NCBI GenBank assembly: GCA_947627725.1
Contig: CANQXE010000021.1
Span: 1 to 40,409, forward strand
DNA: 40,409 bases
DNA from: an uncultured Clostridia bacterium
Lineage (GTDB): Bacteria; Bacillota; Clostridia; Oscillospirales; Acutalibacteraceae
Reading direction: 5' to 3'
Below the pieces are notes generated by a model. That model did no database searches. It saw nothing but the letters and a program-made list of their open reading frames with translations, and was not told the origin of the DNA. The position numbers were made by a program, and so were the translations under genes. Shown one piece after another: positions 32,899 to 40,409 of the stretch (the stretch's first letter is position 1; every line of letters starts with the position of its first letter).

Positions 32899-32968
32899 CG
32901 CCCACTGCAATGGGCGACCAAATCAAGATATTTGCATATCAAGAAGCAATTTGATTATAGCAAATATC
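32899..32968 (+). promoter_or_regulatory. Two hairpins before the excisionase-like gene
   Basis: CGCCCA/TGGGCG (32899-32904 with 32911-32916) is followed by a 9-bp stem GATATTTGC/GCAAATATC (32927-32935 with 32960-32968). The second lies just upstream of the ribosome site AAGGAGTG. There is no T-run, so a role in mRNA stability or protein binding is likelier than termination. Confidence 0.4.
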
Positions 32969-32997
32969 ACAGAAAAAATCAAGGAGTGATATTTTAA

Positions 32998-33204
32998 ATG
33001 AAAAATGAAACTATGATGACAGTCGAAGAATGTGCAAAAGTTCTTTGTATGAAACCTCAGTGTTTAAGGGAATGCATTGAAAATGGTTCATTTGAATTTG
33101 GTAAATGCATGAGGACAAACAAGTCAAAGGTATATAAAATCTCAAGACCAGCTTTTATGCGTTGGTACAACGGTGAATTTATATTACAGGAGGAAAAGGT
33201 ATGA
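32998..33204 (+). CDS. Excisionase-like HTH DNA-binding protein
   Basis: The 68-residue protein has a MerR/Xis-type winged helix pattern: MTVEECAKVLCMKPQCLREC, a middle SFEFGKCMRTNKSKVYKI and ISRPAFMRWYNG. Such proteins act as recombination directionality factors or small regulators in phages. Distance from int makes either role possible. It overlaps the next gene by 4 bases. Confidence 0.65.
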   Translation: MKNETMMTVEECAKVLCMKPQCLRECIENGSFEFGKCMRTNKSKVYKISRPAFMRWYNGEFILQEEKV

Positions 33205-33512
33205 CATATATAAGCATTGCTTGCGAATTCGTAGGCGTTATATGCTGGATGTTAGGATTGCTATTAGCTCCGCAAACACCCGAATATAATTTGCTTATCT
33301 GTTTAGTGAATTTGGGCTTTTGCATTATAGGCAGCATCTTTATTTGGTTGTCAATAAAAATCAATCCCGGGCGAATACGCGAGGTGCTGAGTGAAGATGA
33401 GAGTCGGTCTACAGAACATAATTATTCGCCTGACTTTGAGTATCTTTACAATCAAATTATTCTTGCGAAGGTTAATGAAATTATTGAATCTGCTGAAAAG
33501 GAGAAAAGATAG
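33201..33512 (+). CDS. Small phage membrane protein
   Basis: The 103-residue protein has two membrane helices (about residues 3-23 and 30-51) separated by a short loop, followed by a charged cytoplasmic tail. GGAGGAAAAGGT precedes the ATG, which overlaps the previous stop. Family unknown. Confidence 0.6.
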   Translation: MTYISIACEFVGVICWMLGLLLAPQTPEYNLLICLVNLGFCIIGSIFIWLSIKINPGRIREVLSEDESRSTEHNYSPDFEYLYNQIILAKVNEIIESAEKEKR

Positions 33513-33516
33513 TAAC

Positions 33517-33741
33517 ATGGTAGATTTAGAAAATGCAGTAATGGTATGTGATGATTGCTGTGAAGCAATAAATCAAGCATTTTATTACACAATTGATTGC
33601 ATTGATGACCGACATTATTGCAAAGAATGCGCACTTAATTATGCTGAGAATATTATTTCTTGTGGTGGTAGTGTAAGCATTGAGTCATATAAAACAGAAA
33701 ATAAAATAGAAAACGAAAAGGAGATAAATCATTATGTGTGA
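33517..33741 (+). CDS. Small zinc-binding phage protein
   Basis: The 74-residue protein carries two cysteine pairs, VCDDCCEAINQ and HYCKECALNY, spaced as in a zinc ribbon or LIM-like finger. The ATG at 33517 follows AAAAGGAGAAAAG; the longer open frame from 33391 lies inside the upstream gene. It overlaps the next gene by 8 bases. Confidence 0.6.
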   Translation: MVDLENAVMVCDDCCEAINQAFYYTIDCIDDRHYCKECALNYAENIISCGGSVSIESYKTENKIENEKEINHYV

Positions 33742-34468
33742 AACAGTAGAAGTAATAGGTAAGGAAATTACAGATTTATCAAACCGTCAGAGTAGCGGTT
33801 TATTGGATACAAATAATATTGATAATATTTTGCAAATGGCAGATAAAGCAGACAAGTATATTGATGCCACAAACAGAATAATGGATGCGGCTCTCAGAAT
33901 AACAACCGAGTATGATTGGGTACTTATTGGTGGTAAACCTTATCTACAGGAAAGCGGTGCTACTAAGGTCGCAAGGCTTTTCGGAATTTCAATTGAAATA
34001 TTAGGTCAGCCTATCAAAGAGACAGATTCAGAAGGTTATGTTACATACACTTATAAAATGCGTTTACATTACAACGGTCAGTTCGTTGATTGTGAAGGAA
34101 GCAGATCAATGAAACAAGACTTTTTCTGTAAAAAAGGAAAAGAGAAAAAGAGACCTGACGAAATTATCGAACGTGATGTAAAAATGGCTGCTTATACGAA
34201 CTGCGTAAACAATGGTATTAAAAGACTTATACCTGGTTTGCGCAATATTGATGTATCCGTACTCGAAAAAGCAGGATTTGCTATTAACAAAATGCAGGGG
34301 TATACATTCAAAAATGGTTCAAAAGGTGGTCAAAAGCAAGAGGTTCCTGATAACGACTTGCTATGTTCAAGCTGTGGTAAAGCAGTAACACAAAAAGTAG
34401 CTTCATACAGTCAAAGTAAATTTGGTGCAATTTATTGCATGGACTGTCAAAAAGAGGTGCAGCAGTAA
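33734..34468 (+). CDS. Conserved phage protein, probable recombination partner, with a C-terminal zinc ribbon
   Basis: The 244-residue protein belongs to a phage group with the segments DWVLIGGKPYLQESGATKVA, a central GYVTYTYKMRLHYNG and IIERDVKMAAYTNCVNNGIK leading to RLIPGLRNID. A zinc ribbon (CSSCGK, YCMDCQ) closes it. Its function is not established to my knowledge. Position directly before a Cas4-like nuclease and near SSB suggests DNA annealing or recombination (inference). Ribosome site AAAAGGAGAT. Confidence 0.55.
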   Translation: MCETVEVIGKEITDLSNRQSSGLLDTNNIDNILQMADKADKYIDATNRIMDAALRITTEYDWVLIGGKPYLQESGATKVARLFGISIEILGQPIKETDSEGYVTYTYKMRLHYNGQFVDCEGSRSMKQDFFCKKGKEKKRPDEIIERDVKMAAYTNCVNNGIKRLIPGLRNIDVSVLEKAGFAINKMQGYTFKNGSKGGQKQEVPDNDLLCSSCGKAVTQKVASYSQSKFGAIYCMDCQKEVQQ

Positions 34469-35383
34469 ATGAACGCAGAGCAAATTAATGCACGTCTTTT
34501 TAAAGCTAAGAAGGATAAAATTACTATTTATCCTTGCCATCATCTAAGAGCATCAAATTTAGGTCATCCTTGTGAAAGATATTTATACCTTCTTATAAGA
34601 CACTGGGATGAGCAAAAGCCAATTGATGTTGGTTTACAAAATATATTTGATTTAGGCAACTCTCTTGAAGAGCATACTATCAAGAATATTAAAGAGGCTG
34701 GCTTTGAAATACTTACTCCTACTTGCCGTTCGTGGAAAATTGATAATCCGCATATCACAGGAAGGGAAGATATACGAATTAAGGACGATGACGGACAGCT
34801 ATTGCCTGTTGAAATTAAGGGTATTTCTCCTTTTGAATACAACAAACTTAATACTATTGATGATTTTAAAAACAGTAAGAAAGCCTATATTAAAGGCTAT
34901 CCTGCCCAGCTTCAGATTTATATGTATTATTTTGAAAAAGAAAAAGGCTTTTTTGCTCTTACCAATAAGCTGACAGGTGAAACAAAATTTATTGAAATGC
35001 CTTTTGATTGGGACTATGCAGATGAACTGTTAAAAAAAGCAGAGCGCATTTACAAGTGTCTAGAGGAAGAAAAATTACCTGATACATGTGATGATATTTC
35101 ATTTTGTGAAAACTGTCAATTATCTCACATCTGTGGAAATATACGGCGTAATTCTACTGATATTCTCATAGATGAAGAGTTGGATGCTCTCATAAATAGA
35201 AAACAGGAATTACAGCCTATTAAGAGCGAATATGAAAAAATTGACAAGGAAATTAAGGCAAGGGTAGGTCAGCGAGAAAAGGTGCTTACGGGTCAATATT
35301 TAATTCAGCGCAAATCCTTTATTAAAAAGGCATATACAGTTCCTGAATCTAAACAATTTAGAATGACTATAAAGAGGTTATAA
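34469..35383 (+). CDS. Cas4-like PD-(D/E)XK nuclease
   Basis: This is a probable 5'-3' exonuclease for phage recombination. An N-terminal HLRASNLGHPCERYLY gives the first Cys. GREDIRI with VEIKGISPFEY forms the catalytic Asp...Glu-x-Lys, and QLQIYMYYF is the QxxxY motif. The cluster CENCQLSHIC completes four cysteines likely to hold an iron-sulfur cluster. A C-terminal helical region follows (about 225-304). No cas genes are nearby. The start is immediately after the previous stop. Confidence 0.85.
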   Translation: MNAEQINARLFKAKKDKITIYPCHHLRASNLGHPCERYLYLLIRHWDEQKPIDVGLQNIFDLGNSLEEHTIKNIKEAGFEILTPTCRSWKIDNPHITGREDIRIKDDDGQLLPVEIKGISPFEYNKLNTIDDFKNSKKAYIKGYPAQLQIYMYYFEKEKGFFALTNKLTGETKFIEMPFDWDYADELLKKAERIYKCLEEEKLPDTCDDISFCENCQLSHICGNIRRNSTDILIDEELDALINRKQELQPIKSEYEKIDKEIKARVGQREKVLTGQYLIQRKSFIKKAYTVPESKQFRMTIKRL

Positions 35384-35429
35384 AAATATAAAAGAAATTC
35401 TTAATAGGTGTTAAAAGGACGGTGAGATA

Positions 35430-35675
35430 ATGTCTAATTCATTTTCGTTAGACGCAAAAATTATTTGCCCTTATTTTAAAAGGCAAAAGGAAAAAGACAA
35501 AAAGTCAATACAATGCTGTCCTGTTTTTAATAATCAAAAAACCACAACATTGAGTTTCAACAGTATTTCGGATAAAAACGACCATATCAAAAATTTTTGT
35601 ATGTCCGGGTTTTATCTCGGCTGTCCTATAGCAATTGCAGCCAAAGAGAATTTGGAACTCAATGGAGAAATCTAA
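35430..35675 (+). CDS. Cysteine-rich small phage protein
   Basis: The 81-residue protein has CPYF near residue 13, a CC pair near 29, then FCMSGFYLGCPIA. Six cysteines suggest metal binding. It is of a type often seen in Clostridia prophage early regions, but I know no function. AAGGACGGTGAG precedes the ATG. Confidence 0.55.
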   Translation: MSNSFSLDAKIICPYFKRQKEKDKKSIQCCPVFNNQKTTTLSFNSISDKNDHIKNFCMSGFYLGCPIAIAAKENLELNGEI

Positions 35676-35696
35676 AATATTTGGAGTGAATTATTT

Positions 35697-36365
35697 ATGA
35701 AAACATATAAAGGATTTAACAAAGACATGACGTGCCGAGGATTTCAATATGAAATCGGCAAGGAGTATGAAACAGATAAGGTCAAAACTTGTGAGTGTGG
35801 ATTTCACGCATGCGAATATCCGTTGGATTGTTTCGGATATTATCCACCTGCCGAAAGCAGATATTGCGAGGTTGAGCAGTCAGGTGAAATATCTAAAAAC
35901 GGCGGAGACAGCAAGGTTGCATCAAGCAAAATTAAAATAGGCGCCGAAATAGGTGTTAAAGACTTAATAAAAGCTGCGTTTGAATATACAAAAGAAAGAT
36001 GCACTAATCACAAAACAGGCGGTAACAGGTCTGCATTAACAGGCGGTGACAGGTCTGCATTATCAGGCGGTGACAGGTCTGCATTATCAGGCGGTAACTG
36101 GTCTGCATTATCAGGCGGTGACAGGTCTGCATTATCAGGCGGTGACAGGTCTGCATTATCAGGCGGTGACTGGTCTGTTGTATATGGCGGTGAAGGCGCT
36201 AAGGTGCGCGGCGGTAAACATTCAGTTTTAGCTCTTCAATATTGGGTTGACGGTGAATTTAAGTGCATTAAATTTAAGGAAGTTGACGGAACGAAAATCA
36301 AAGAAAATACATATTACAGATTAGACAGCAGAGGAAGATTTATAGAGGTAAAAGAAAATGATTAA
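35697..36365 (+). CDS. Octapeptide-repeat phage protein (DUF7666-like)
   Basis: The N-terminal part (about 1-100; KTYKGFNKDMTCRGFQYEIG, CECGFHACEYPLDCFGYY) matches a phage domain of unknown function. It is followed by seven near-perfect octapeptides of the GGDRSALS type (about 108-163), two degenerate copies, and a C-terminal strand-rich region. The repeats could form a beta solenoid like pentapeptide-repeat proteins. The 24-base units could change in number without breaking the frame. It overlaps the ssb start. Confidence 0.7.
   Translation: MKTYKGFNKDMTCRGFQYEIGKEYETDKVKTCECGFHACEYPLDCFGYYPPAESRYCEVEQSGEISKNGGDSKVASSKIKIGAEIGVKDLIKAAFEYTKERCTNHKTGGNRSALTGGDRSALSGGDRSALSGGNWSALSGGDRSALSGGDRSALSGGDWSVVYGGEGAKVRGGKHSVLALQYWVDGEFKCIKFKEVDGTKIKENTYYRLDSRGRFIEVKEND
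36018..36185 (+). repeat. Seven tandem 24-bp coding repeats
   Basis: Units of 24 bases of the type GGCGGTGACAGGTCTGCATT plus ATCA recur seven times with few differences; variants carry AAC or TGG codons. They encode the octapeptide array. A second frame is also open across them but has no ribosome site and is not considered coding. Confidence 0.88.
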
Positions 36366-36786
36366 CAATGTAGTTTTAATGGGGAGAATGACATATGAGC
36401 CTGAACTCAGAACAACAACCTCAGGCGTTTCAATATGCAGATTTCAAATTGCCGTTGACCGCAATTATACGCCAAAAGGTGAAGAACGCAAGGCGGATTT
36501 TATTGATGTTATTGCGTGGAGACAGACAGCAGAATTCATATGCAGATATTTTCATAAAGGCTCAATGATAGCCCTTACCGGCTCTATACAGACAGATAAT
36601 TTTACTGATAATAACGGAAATAAGAGAAAATCTGTAACTGTTGTTGCTAACGAGGTTTCTTTCTGCGGCTCAAAAGCAGAGAGTGGTACAACAAATCCCG
36701 CATTCTCTCAACCTGCACAGAATTATTCAAGTGCTGACGATTCAGATTTTGAGGAAATCGATGACGATGATGATTTACCGTTTTAA
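36358..36786 (+). CDS. ssb: Single-stranded DNA-binding protein
   Basis: This is an OB-fold SSB for phage replication and recombination. It opens INNVVLMGRMTYEPELRTT, has FQIAVDRNY, FIDVIAWRQTAEFICRYF and GSIQTDNF, then a disordered linker and the acidic DDDDDLPF tip that recruits partner proteins. The 142-residue length is typical. It overlaps the previous gene by 8 bases. Confidence 0.95.
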   Translation: MINNVVLMGRMTYEPELRTTTSGVSICRFQIAVDRNYTPKGEERKADFIDVIAWRQTAEFICRYFHKGSMIALTGSIQTDNFTDNNGNKRKSVTVVANEVSFCGSKAESGTTNPAFSQPAQNYSSADDSDFEEIDDDDDLPF

Positions 36787-36799
36787 AGGAGGTTAAATT

Positions 36800-37024
36800 A
36801 TGGGAAAAATAAATCAACGAAAACGAATAATTCAGTATATTCAACAGTTTGGCAGTATCACCACTTATGATGCCTTTAAAGACTTAGGTGTTGCTTGTTT
36901 ACCTAAGAGGATATGCGAGTTGAAGCAGGAGGGATATGTATTTCATATTGATGTGGAAACTGCTAAAAACAGATACGGCGAGCCGGTTAATTATAACAGA
37001 TATAGACTGAAAGGAGAACGTTAA
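36800..37024 (+). CDS. Small HTH phage protein
   Basis: This 74-residue winged-helix-like protein (RKRIIQYIQQFGSITTYDAF, LGVACLPKRICELKQEGY, then NRYRLKGER) is a common early phage DNA-binding protein. AAAGGAGG precedes the ATG, and its stop overlaps the replication gene start. Confidence 0.65.
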   Translation: MGKINQRKRIIQYIQQFGSITTYDAFKDLGVACLPKRICELKQEGYVFHIDVETAKNRYGEPVNYNRYRLKGER

Positions 37025-37797
37025 TGTCAAAGCAGGGCATTCCTGCATTTTTACTTGACTGTTCGCCAAATGACAAGGTTGAGTTAATAGAAGCGGAATT
37101 CGGACTAAAAGGATTTGCAATAGTTGTCAAGCTGTGGCAGAAGATATACGGCAGCAATGGTTACTATTGTGAATGGACAAACGAAATTGCATTAATGTTT
37201 GCGAAAAGAAATAACGTGGATGTTAATGTTGTTTCCGACATAGTGGCTGCTTCTATTAGAAGAGGTATTTTTGACAAGACATTATTTGATAAATACGGTA
37301 TTCTCACAAGCGAGGGAATACAAAAAAGGTATTTTGAGGTTGTTAGTCGCCGTAAATGTGTCGAAGTTGAAAAACAGTACCTCTTGATTGATTGCGACCA
37401 AAAATATAAAAATGTCAACATTTTAGATAAAAATGTAAACATTTCAAGTGAAAATGCAGACAATTTAACAGCAAGTAAAGATAAGGTAAGTAAAGGTAAG
37501 GTAACTAAAGATAAGGTAAATACTACTACTAATTGTGATATAGCAAAAAAAGCAGAAAAGTCATATTACGATTGGAGTCAATTTACTGAGGAAGAAATGA
37601 ACGAACCCTATCCAGAATATTTATCTAATTCTGCTATAAAACTTACTATCGCAGAAGTATATATGATTGCTAAACATTTAAATAATACAAAATGCTTTGA
37701 TGATTATATTTTTAAAATGCAGTTTTATCCTGATATTAAGGACCAGTTCTCTACAATCATTAAATGGGCTATTCAGGATGGTAATTACAAGGAGTAA
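37024..37797 (+). CDS. DnaD/DUF4373-like replisome organiser
   Basis: The N-terminal domain (about residues 4-115; GIPAFLLDCSPNDKVELIEA, FGLKGFAIVVKLWQKIYG, YCEWTNEIALMFAK) matches the Lin1244/DUF4373 type found in phage replication initiators. A low-complexity Lys/Val/Ser linker (about 130-175) is encoded by tandem DNA repeats. The C-terminal helical part ends in FSTIIKWAIQDGNY, which resembles the end of a DnaD-like domain. It likely binds the phage origin and recruits helicase. The gene overlaps the HTH gene start-stop. Confidence 0.78.
   Translation: MSKQGIPAFLLDCSPNDKVELIEAEFGLKGFAIVVKLWQKIYGSNGYYCEWTNEIALMFAKRNNVDVNVVSDIVAASIRRGIFDKTLFDKYGILTSEGIQKRYFEVVSRRKCVEVEKQYLLIDCDQKYKNVNILDKNVNISSENADNLTASKDKVSKGKVTKDKVNTTTNCDIAKKAEKSYYDWSQFTEEEMNEPYPEYLSNSAIKLTIAEVYMIAKHLNNTKCFDDYIFKMQFYPDIKDQFSTIIKWAIQDGNYKE
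37410..37519 (+). repeat. Iteron-like repeats inside the replisome-organiser gene (candidate origin)
   Basis: Two 14-base near-palindromes, AAATGTCAACATTT (37410-37423) and AAATGTAAACATTT (37431-37444), lie 21 bases apart (two helical turns). About 30 bases later three 15-base direct repeats of the type GTAAAGATAAGGTAA follow without gaps (37475-37519). Origins inside the initiator gene are known from lambda and other phages; the role here is inferred. Confidence 0.6.
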
Positions 37798-37800
37798 TAA

Positions 37801-38196
37801 ATGATACATTTCACAATACCGCTTATTCCAAGAAGCAAGAAAAATCATCAGCGGATTTTAAAGAATAAATACGGCAGACCGTTTGTAGCACCGTCAAAGC
37901 AATACAGGGATTATGAAAGAGACGCATTGTGGTTTATCCCAAAAAAGGACAGACTGATAGATTATCCGTGCAATGTCAAATGCCTCTTTTATATGCCGAC
38001 AAAAAGGCTTTGCGATTTAACTAATATGCTTGAATCAATTGACGATGTGATGGTTAAAGCCGGATTGTTTAAAGATGATAATTACAGAATAATAGCTGCT
38101 CATGACGGCAGCAGAGTATTGTACGATAAAGACCATCCACGTACAGAGGTATACATAGAAGAAATGGGAGTTAATAATGCAAAGAATCAAGACTGA
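37801..38196 (+). CDS. rusA: RusA-family Holliday junction resolvase
   Basis: This nuclease resolves four-way DNA junctions. Marks are FTIPLIPRSKKNHQRI at the start and the acidic catalytic cluster DLTNMLESIDDVMVKAGLF followed by KDDNYRI. A terminal DHPRTEVYIEE is also typical. It has 131 residues. It overlaps the methyltransferase gene by 20 bases. Confidence 0.9.
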   Translation: MIHFTIPLIPRSKKNHQRILKNKYGRPFVAPSKQYRDYERDALWFIPKKDRLIDYPCNVKCLFYMPTKRLCDLTNMLESIDDVMVKAGLFKDDNYRIIAAHDGSRVLYDKDHPRTEVYIEEMGVNNAKNQD

Positions 38197-38947
38197 GTTA
38201 ATTAATGATAATTTTCAAAATTACAAGAGATACAACATACCGAAAGCACAGCTTGTAATTGCAGATATACCATATAATCTTGGAGTTAACGCTTATGCAT
38301 CAAGTAACGAGTGGTACATAGACGGCGATAACAAAAAAGGAGAAAGTGAAAAAGCAGGAAAGCAGTTTTTCTATACCGATAGCAATTTTAATATTGCTGA
38401 ATATTTTCATTTTTGCAATCGACTTCTAAAGAAAGAGCCTAAAGAAAAAGGAAAATCACCTGCAATGATTGTATTCTGCAGTTTCCAGCAGCTTGAACTT
38501 GTAATTAAATATGCAGAGAAATACGGATTTAAACATTATATTCCTCTTGTTTTTATTAAAAACACTTCAGCACAGGTGCTTAAAGCAAATATGAAAATAG
38601 TCGGTGCAACAGAATATGGATTAGTTCTTTACAGAGATAAACTCCCGAAATTCAATAACAACGGCAGAATGATAAAAAACTGGTTTGAATACCCGAGAGA
38701 TGACAGAGGCATATATCCAAAAATACATCCAACGCAGAAGCCGGTAGAATTATTAAAAAACCTCATATCAATATTTACTGATGAAGGAGAAACAGTAATT
38801 GATCCATGTGCAGGAAGCGGCTCAACATTAAGAGCAGCAATGGAATTAAACAGAAACAGTTATGGATTTGAAATATCAAAGGATTTCTGTAAAAAGGCTA
38901 AAGAACAGATGCTCACGGTTGAGGCTATACAGGAAAGGTTATTTTGA
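38177..38947 (+). CDS. Adenine-N6 or cytosine-N4 DNA methyltransferase (beta-type order)
   Basis: The 256-residue enzyme has catalytic motif IV as ADIPYNLG near the N terminus and the S-adenosylmethionine motif I as DPCAGSGSTLRAA near the C terminus, the order of the beta class. A PTQKPVELL motif lies before it. No restriction enzyme gene is beside it, so it is probably an orphan phage methylase for anti-restriction. The target sequence is unknown. It is coupled to rusA upstream and to the cytosine methylase downstream. Confidence 0.9.
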   Translation: MQRIKTELINDNFQNYKRYNIPKAQLVIADIPYNLGVNAYASSNEWYIDGDNKKGESEKAGKQFFYTDSNFNIAEYFHFCNRLLKKEPKEKGKSPAMIVFCSFQQLELVIKYAEKYGFKHYIPLVFIKNTSAQVLKANMKIVGATEYGLVLYRDKLPKFNNNGRMIKNWFEYPRDDRGIYPKIHPTQKPVELLKNLISIFTDEGETVIDPCAGSGSTLRAAMELNRNSYGFEISKDFCKKAKEQMLTVEAIQERLF

Positions 38948-38949
38948 TT

Positions 38950-39960
38950 ATGCAAGCGCAAATCAGCTTTGATTATTACAAACCGCATTTTGTTATCGAC
39001 AAACCAATCCGACTGATTGAATTATTTGCAGGCATCGGCGCTCAGTCAAAGGCGCTTGAAAATTTAGGTGTAAAATTTGAGCATTATCGAATATGTGAAT
39101 TTGATAAATATGCTGTTAAAAGTTACAACGCCATTCACGGAACAGAATTCGTGCAGTCAGATATAACCGGGCTTAAAGCAAGTGACCTTGGCATCGTTGA
39201 CACAAATCAATATTGCTACATATTAACCTATTCATTTCCCTGCCAGGATTTAAGCATTGAGGGTAAACAAGCCGGAATGAAAAAGGGCAGCAAAACGAGG
39301 TCAGGTCTTTTGTGGGAAGTTGAAAGACTGCTCAATGAGTGTACGGTATTACCTCAAGTGTTGCTTATGGAAAATGTAACGCAAGTTCATAACAAGAAAA
39401 ATTCTCCTGATTTCAATAAATGGATTGAGAGTTTAGAAGATTTAGGCTATAGCAATTATTACGCCGACCTGAACGCTAAAGATTATGGAGTTCCGCAAAA
39501 CAGAAACCGTACTTTTATGATTTCTATTCTCGGAAATTATTTTTACGAATTTCCGCTACCTTTTAAACTTGAAAAAAGGCTGAAAGATGTTCTTGAAAGT
39601 GATGTTGACGAAAAATATTATATTTCAACTAAAATCAGTCACTTTGTAACAGAACCATTCAGAATAAAAAAGAAGTACACAACGGTCAATGCAGATATTG
39701 CAAGTTCTCTGAAAGCAAGAGATTACGCAAGTTGGAACGGAAATTATATTTCAAACGGTAATAGAATTAGAAAACTAACTCCAAAAGAATGCTTTAGGTT
39801 AATGACATTTGATGATACCGATTTTGAAAAATGCAAAGCAGCAGGGATAAGTGACAGTCAATTATATAAGCAAGCCGGTAATAGTATTGTTGTTGATGTG
39901 CTTGTAAAAATTTTCGCGCAATTATTTGAGAAAAAAATAAAAGAGCTGGAGGGAGATTAA
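38950..39960 (+). CDS. DNA (cytosine-5) methyltransferase
   Basis: This is a C5-cytosine methylase: motif I IELFAGIGAQSKAL, motif IV SFPCQDLS with the catalytic Cys, motif VI LLMENV, motif VIII VPQNRNRTFM, target domain (about 200-270), and motifs IX-X RKLTPKECFRLM to QLYKQAGNSIVVDVL. The ATG at 38950 lies just after the previous stop; a TTG at 38944 is less likely. At 336 residues it is normal length. No cognate nuclease is seen. Confidence 0.93.
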   Translation: MQAQISFDYYKPHFVIDKPIRLIELFAGIGAQSKALENLGVKFEHYRICEFDKYAVKSYNAIHGTEFVQSDITGLKASDLGIVDTNQYCYILTYSFPCQDLSIEGKQAGMKKGSKTRSGLLWEVERLLNECTVLPQVLLMENVTQVHNKKNSPDFNKWIESLEDLGYSNYYADLNAKDYGVPQNRNRTFMISILGNYFYEFPLPFKLEKRLKDVLESDVDEKYYISTKISHFVTEPFRIKKKYTTVNADIASSLKARDYASWNGNYISNGNRIRKLTPKECFRLMTFDDTDFEKCKAAGISDSQLYKQAGNSIVVDVLVKIFAQLFEKKIKELEGD

Positions 39961-39961
39961 T

Positions 39962-40198
39962 ATGCCGGAAAAAGATTTTTCTTTGTTAAAACCTTATACA
40001 AACTATGACAAAATTAGGAATATGAGCATCGAGGAAATGGCTATTGAATTCGCATCACCATTTTCGCTTCCTTCGTTTTGCGATTTATGTGATAAAACAG
40101 ACGGTGATAATTGTGTTGCGGATAAAGATTTCAGTTGCGATATATATTATAGAAAATTACTGATGAAACAATGGCTTGAAAGCGAGGCGGAGAAATGA
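39962..40198 (+). CDS. Small cysteine-containing phage protein
   Basis: This 78-residue protein has EKDFSLLKPYTNYDKIRNMS, a central SFCDLCDKTDGDNCVADKD and a helical end. Four cysteines (C-x-x-C, C, C) suggest metal binding. GAGGGAGATT provides the ribosome site and its TGA overlaps the next ATG. Family not recognised. Confidence 0.6.
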   Translation: MPEKDFSLLKPYTNYDKIRNMSIEEMAIEFASPFSLPSFCDLCDKTDGDNCVADKDFSCDIYYRKLLMKQWLESEAEK

Positions 40199-40409
40199 GA
40201 GAAATATTGTTTAGAGGAAAAAGAAAAGATAACGGAAAATGGATTGAGGGAAGTCTTATCACATTTCCTGACGGTGTTTGTTATGTTTGCTGCGAGAAAA
40301 ATAACCCGGATGAAATGTACAAATATGAAGTCATCCCCGAAACCGTAGGACAGTACACCGAATCAAATGATAGGGACTGTAATAAAATTTTTGAGTACGA
40401 TGTAGTTGA
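40195..40409 (+). CDS. YopX-family phage protein, 3' partial
   Basis: The frame from ATG 40195 begins MREILFRGKRKDNGKWIEG and continues with EVIPETVGQYT and an IFEYDVV segment, the typical start of YopX proteins common in Firmicute prophages. The window ends inside the gene. Function is unknown; the family folds as a beta-rich oligomer. Confidence 0.85.
   Translation, partial: MREILFRGKRKDNGKWIEGSLITFPDGVCYVCCEKNNPDEMYKYEVIPETVGQYTESNDRDCNKIFEYDVV

Noticed and set aside
34469-35383. Cas4-like nuclease as part of a CRISPR-Cas system
   Set aside because: No cas1, cas2 or repeats are present; the neighbours are phage recombination and replication genes, where Cas4/RecB-like exonucleases are common.
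36018-36233. The 24-base repeats as a CRISPR array or as a gene in the alternate frame
   Set aside because: There are no spacers; units are contiguous and in frame with a recognisable protein. The second frame is a by-product of repeating a 24-base unit and has no ribosome site.

Overview
The window looks like a low-to-mid GC Firmicute of the gut Clostridia type (Ruminococcaceae-like is my best guess; the species cannot be named). The basis is a glmS ribozyme, strong GGAGG ribosome sites, an SPP1-type holin cassette, ArgR-type operators and a tRNA-Thr-integrated Clostridia-style prophage.

Layout. 1-7.74 kb (+): an AT-rich surface-glycan cluster: a GT14-type glycosyltransferase, an acyltransferase, a sialyltransferase-like protein, a sugar epimerase, three CMP-sugar synthetase-like genes, an HpcH/HpaI aldolase and a DUF1919 protein. 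It carries three simple-sequence tracts: (AGAC)19 in the 5' coding part of the glycosyltransferase (the window begins inside it), G11 at the 3' end of the first cytidylyltransferase and G14 at the 3' end of the aldolase. The two G tracts share almost identical flanks, and in the state sequenced each one lets the reading frame run on to the start codon of the next gene. This looks like slipped-strand phase variation of a surface glycan, with an unusual version in which the tract would switch translational coupling rather than protein integrity. It is the most interesting signal here.

7.8-10.0 kb (+): glmS under a self-cleaving glmS ribozyme. 10.0-13.1 kb (-): a three-gene methylthioadenosine salvage operon (purine nucleoside phosphorylase, mtnA, MTA/SAH deaminase), which implies a route through methylthioinosine. 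13.2-15.1 kb (+): a PnrA/BMP-type lipoprotein interrupted by three B-repeat-like modules. 15.2-25.5 kb (-): arginine and carbamoyl-phosphate genes argC-argJ-argB-argD-argF-carA-carB, with carB fused in frame to a complete dapF. A sigma-A promoter and a perfect ARG box lie upstream of argC.

25.8-27.1 kb (+): a three-gene lysis cassette (XhlA-like, holin, C39-type endolysin) with no other phage genes, outside the prophage boundary. 27.2-28.5 kb: small genes, including a minus-strand operon with a perfect palindromic operator placed exactly between its -35 and -10.

28.69-40.4 kb: the start of a prophage. Its end is marked by the 3' half of a tRNA-Thr(GGT) gene next to a tyrosine integrase. It has a CI/Cro-type switch with four related operator sites, lysogeny-side membrane proteins, a recombination and replication module (Cas4-like nuclease, SSB, DnaD-like organiser with internal iterons, RusA), two DNA methyltransferases and a YopX-family gene cut by the window end. 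The intact tRNA-Thr and the structural genes should lie beyond the right edge.
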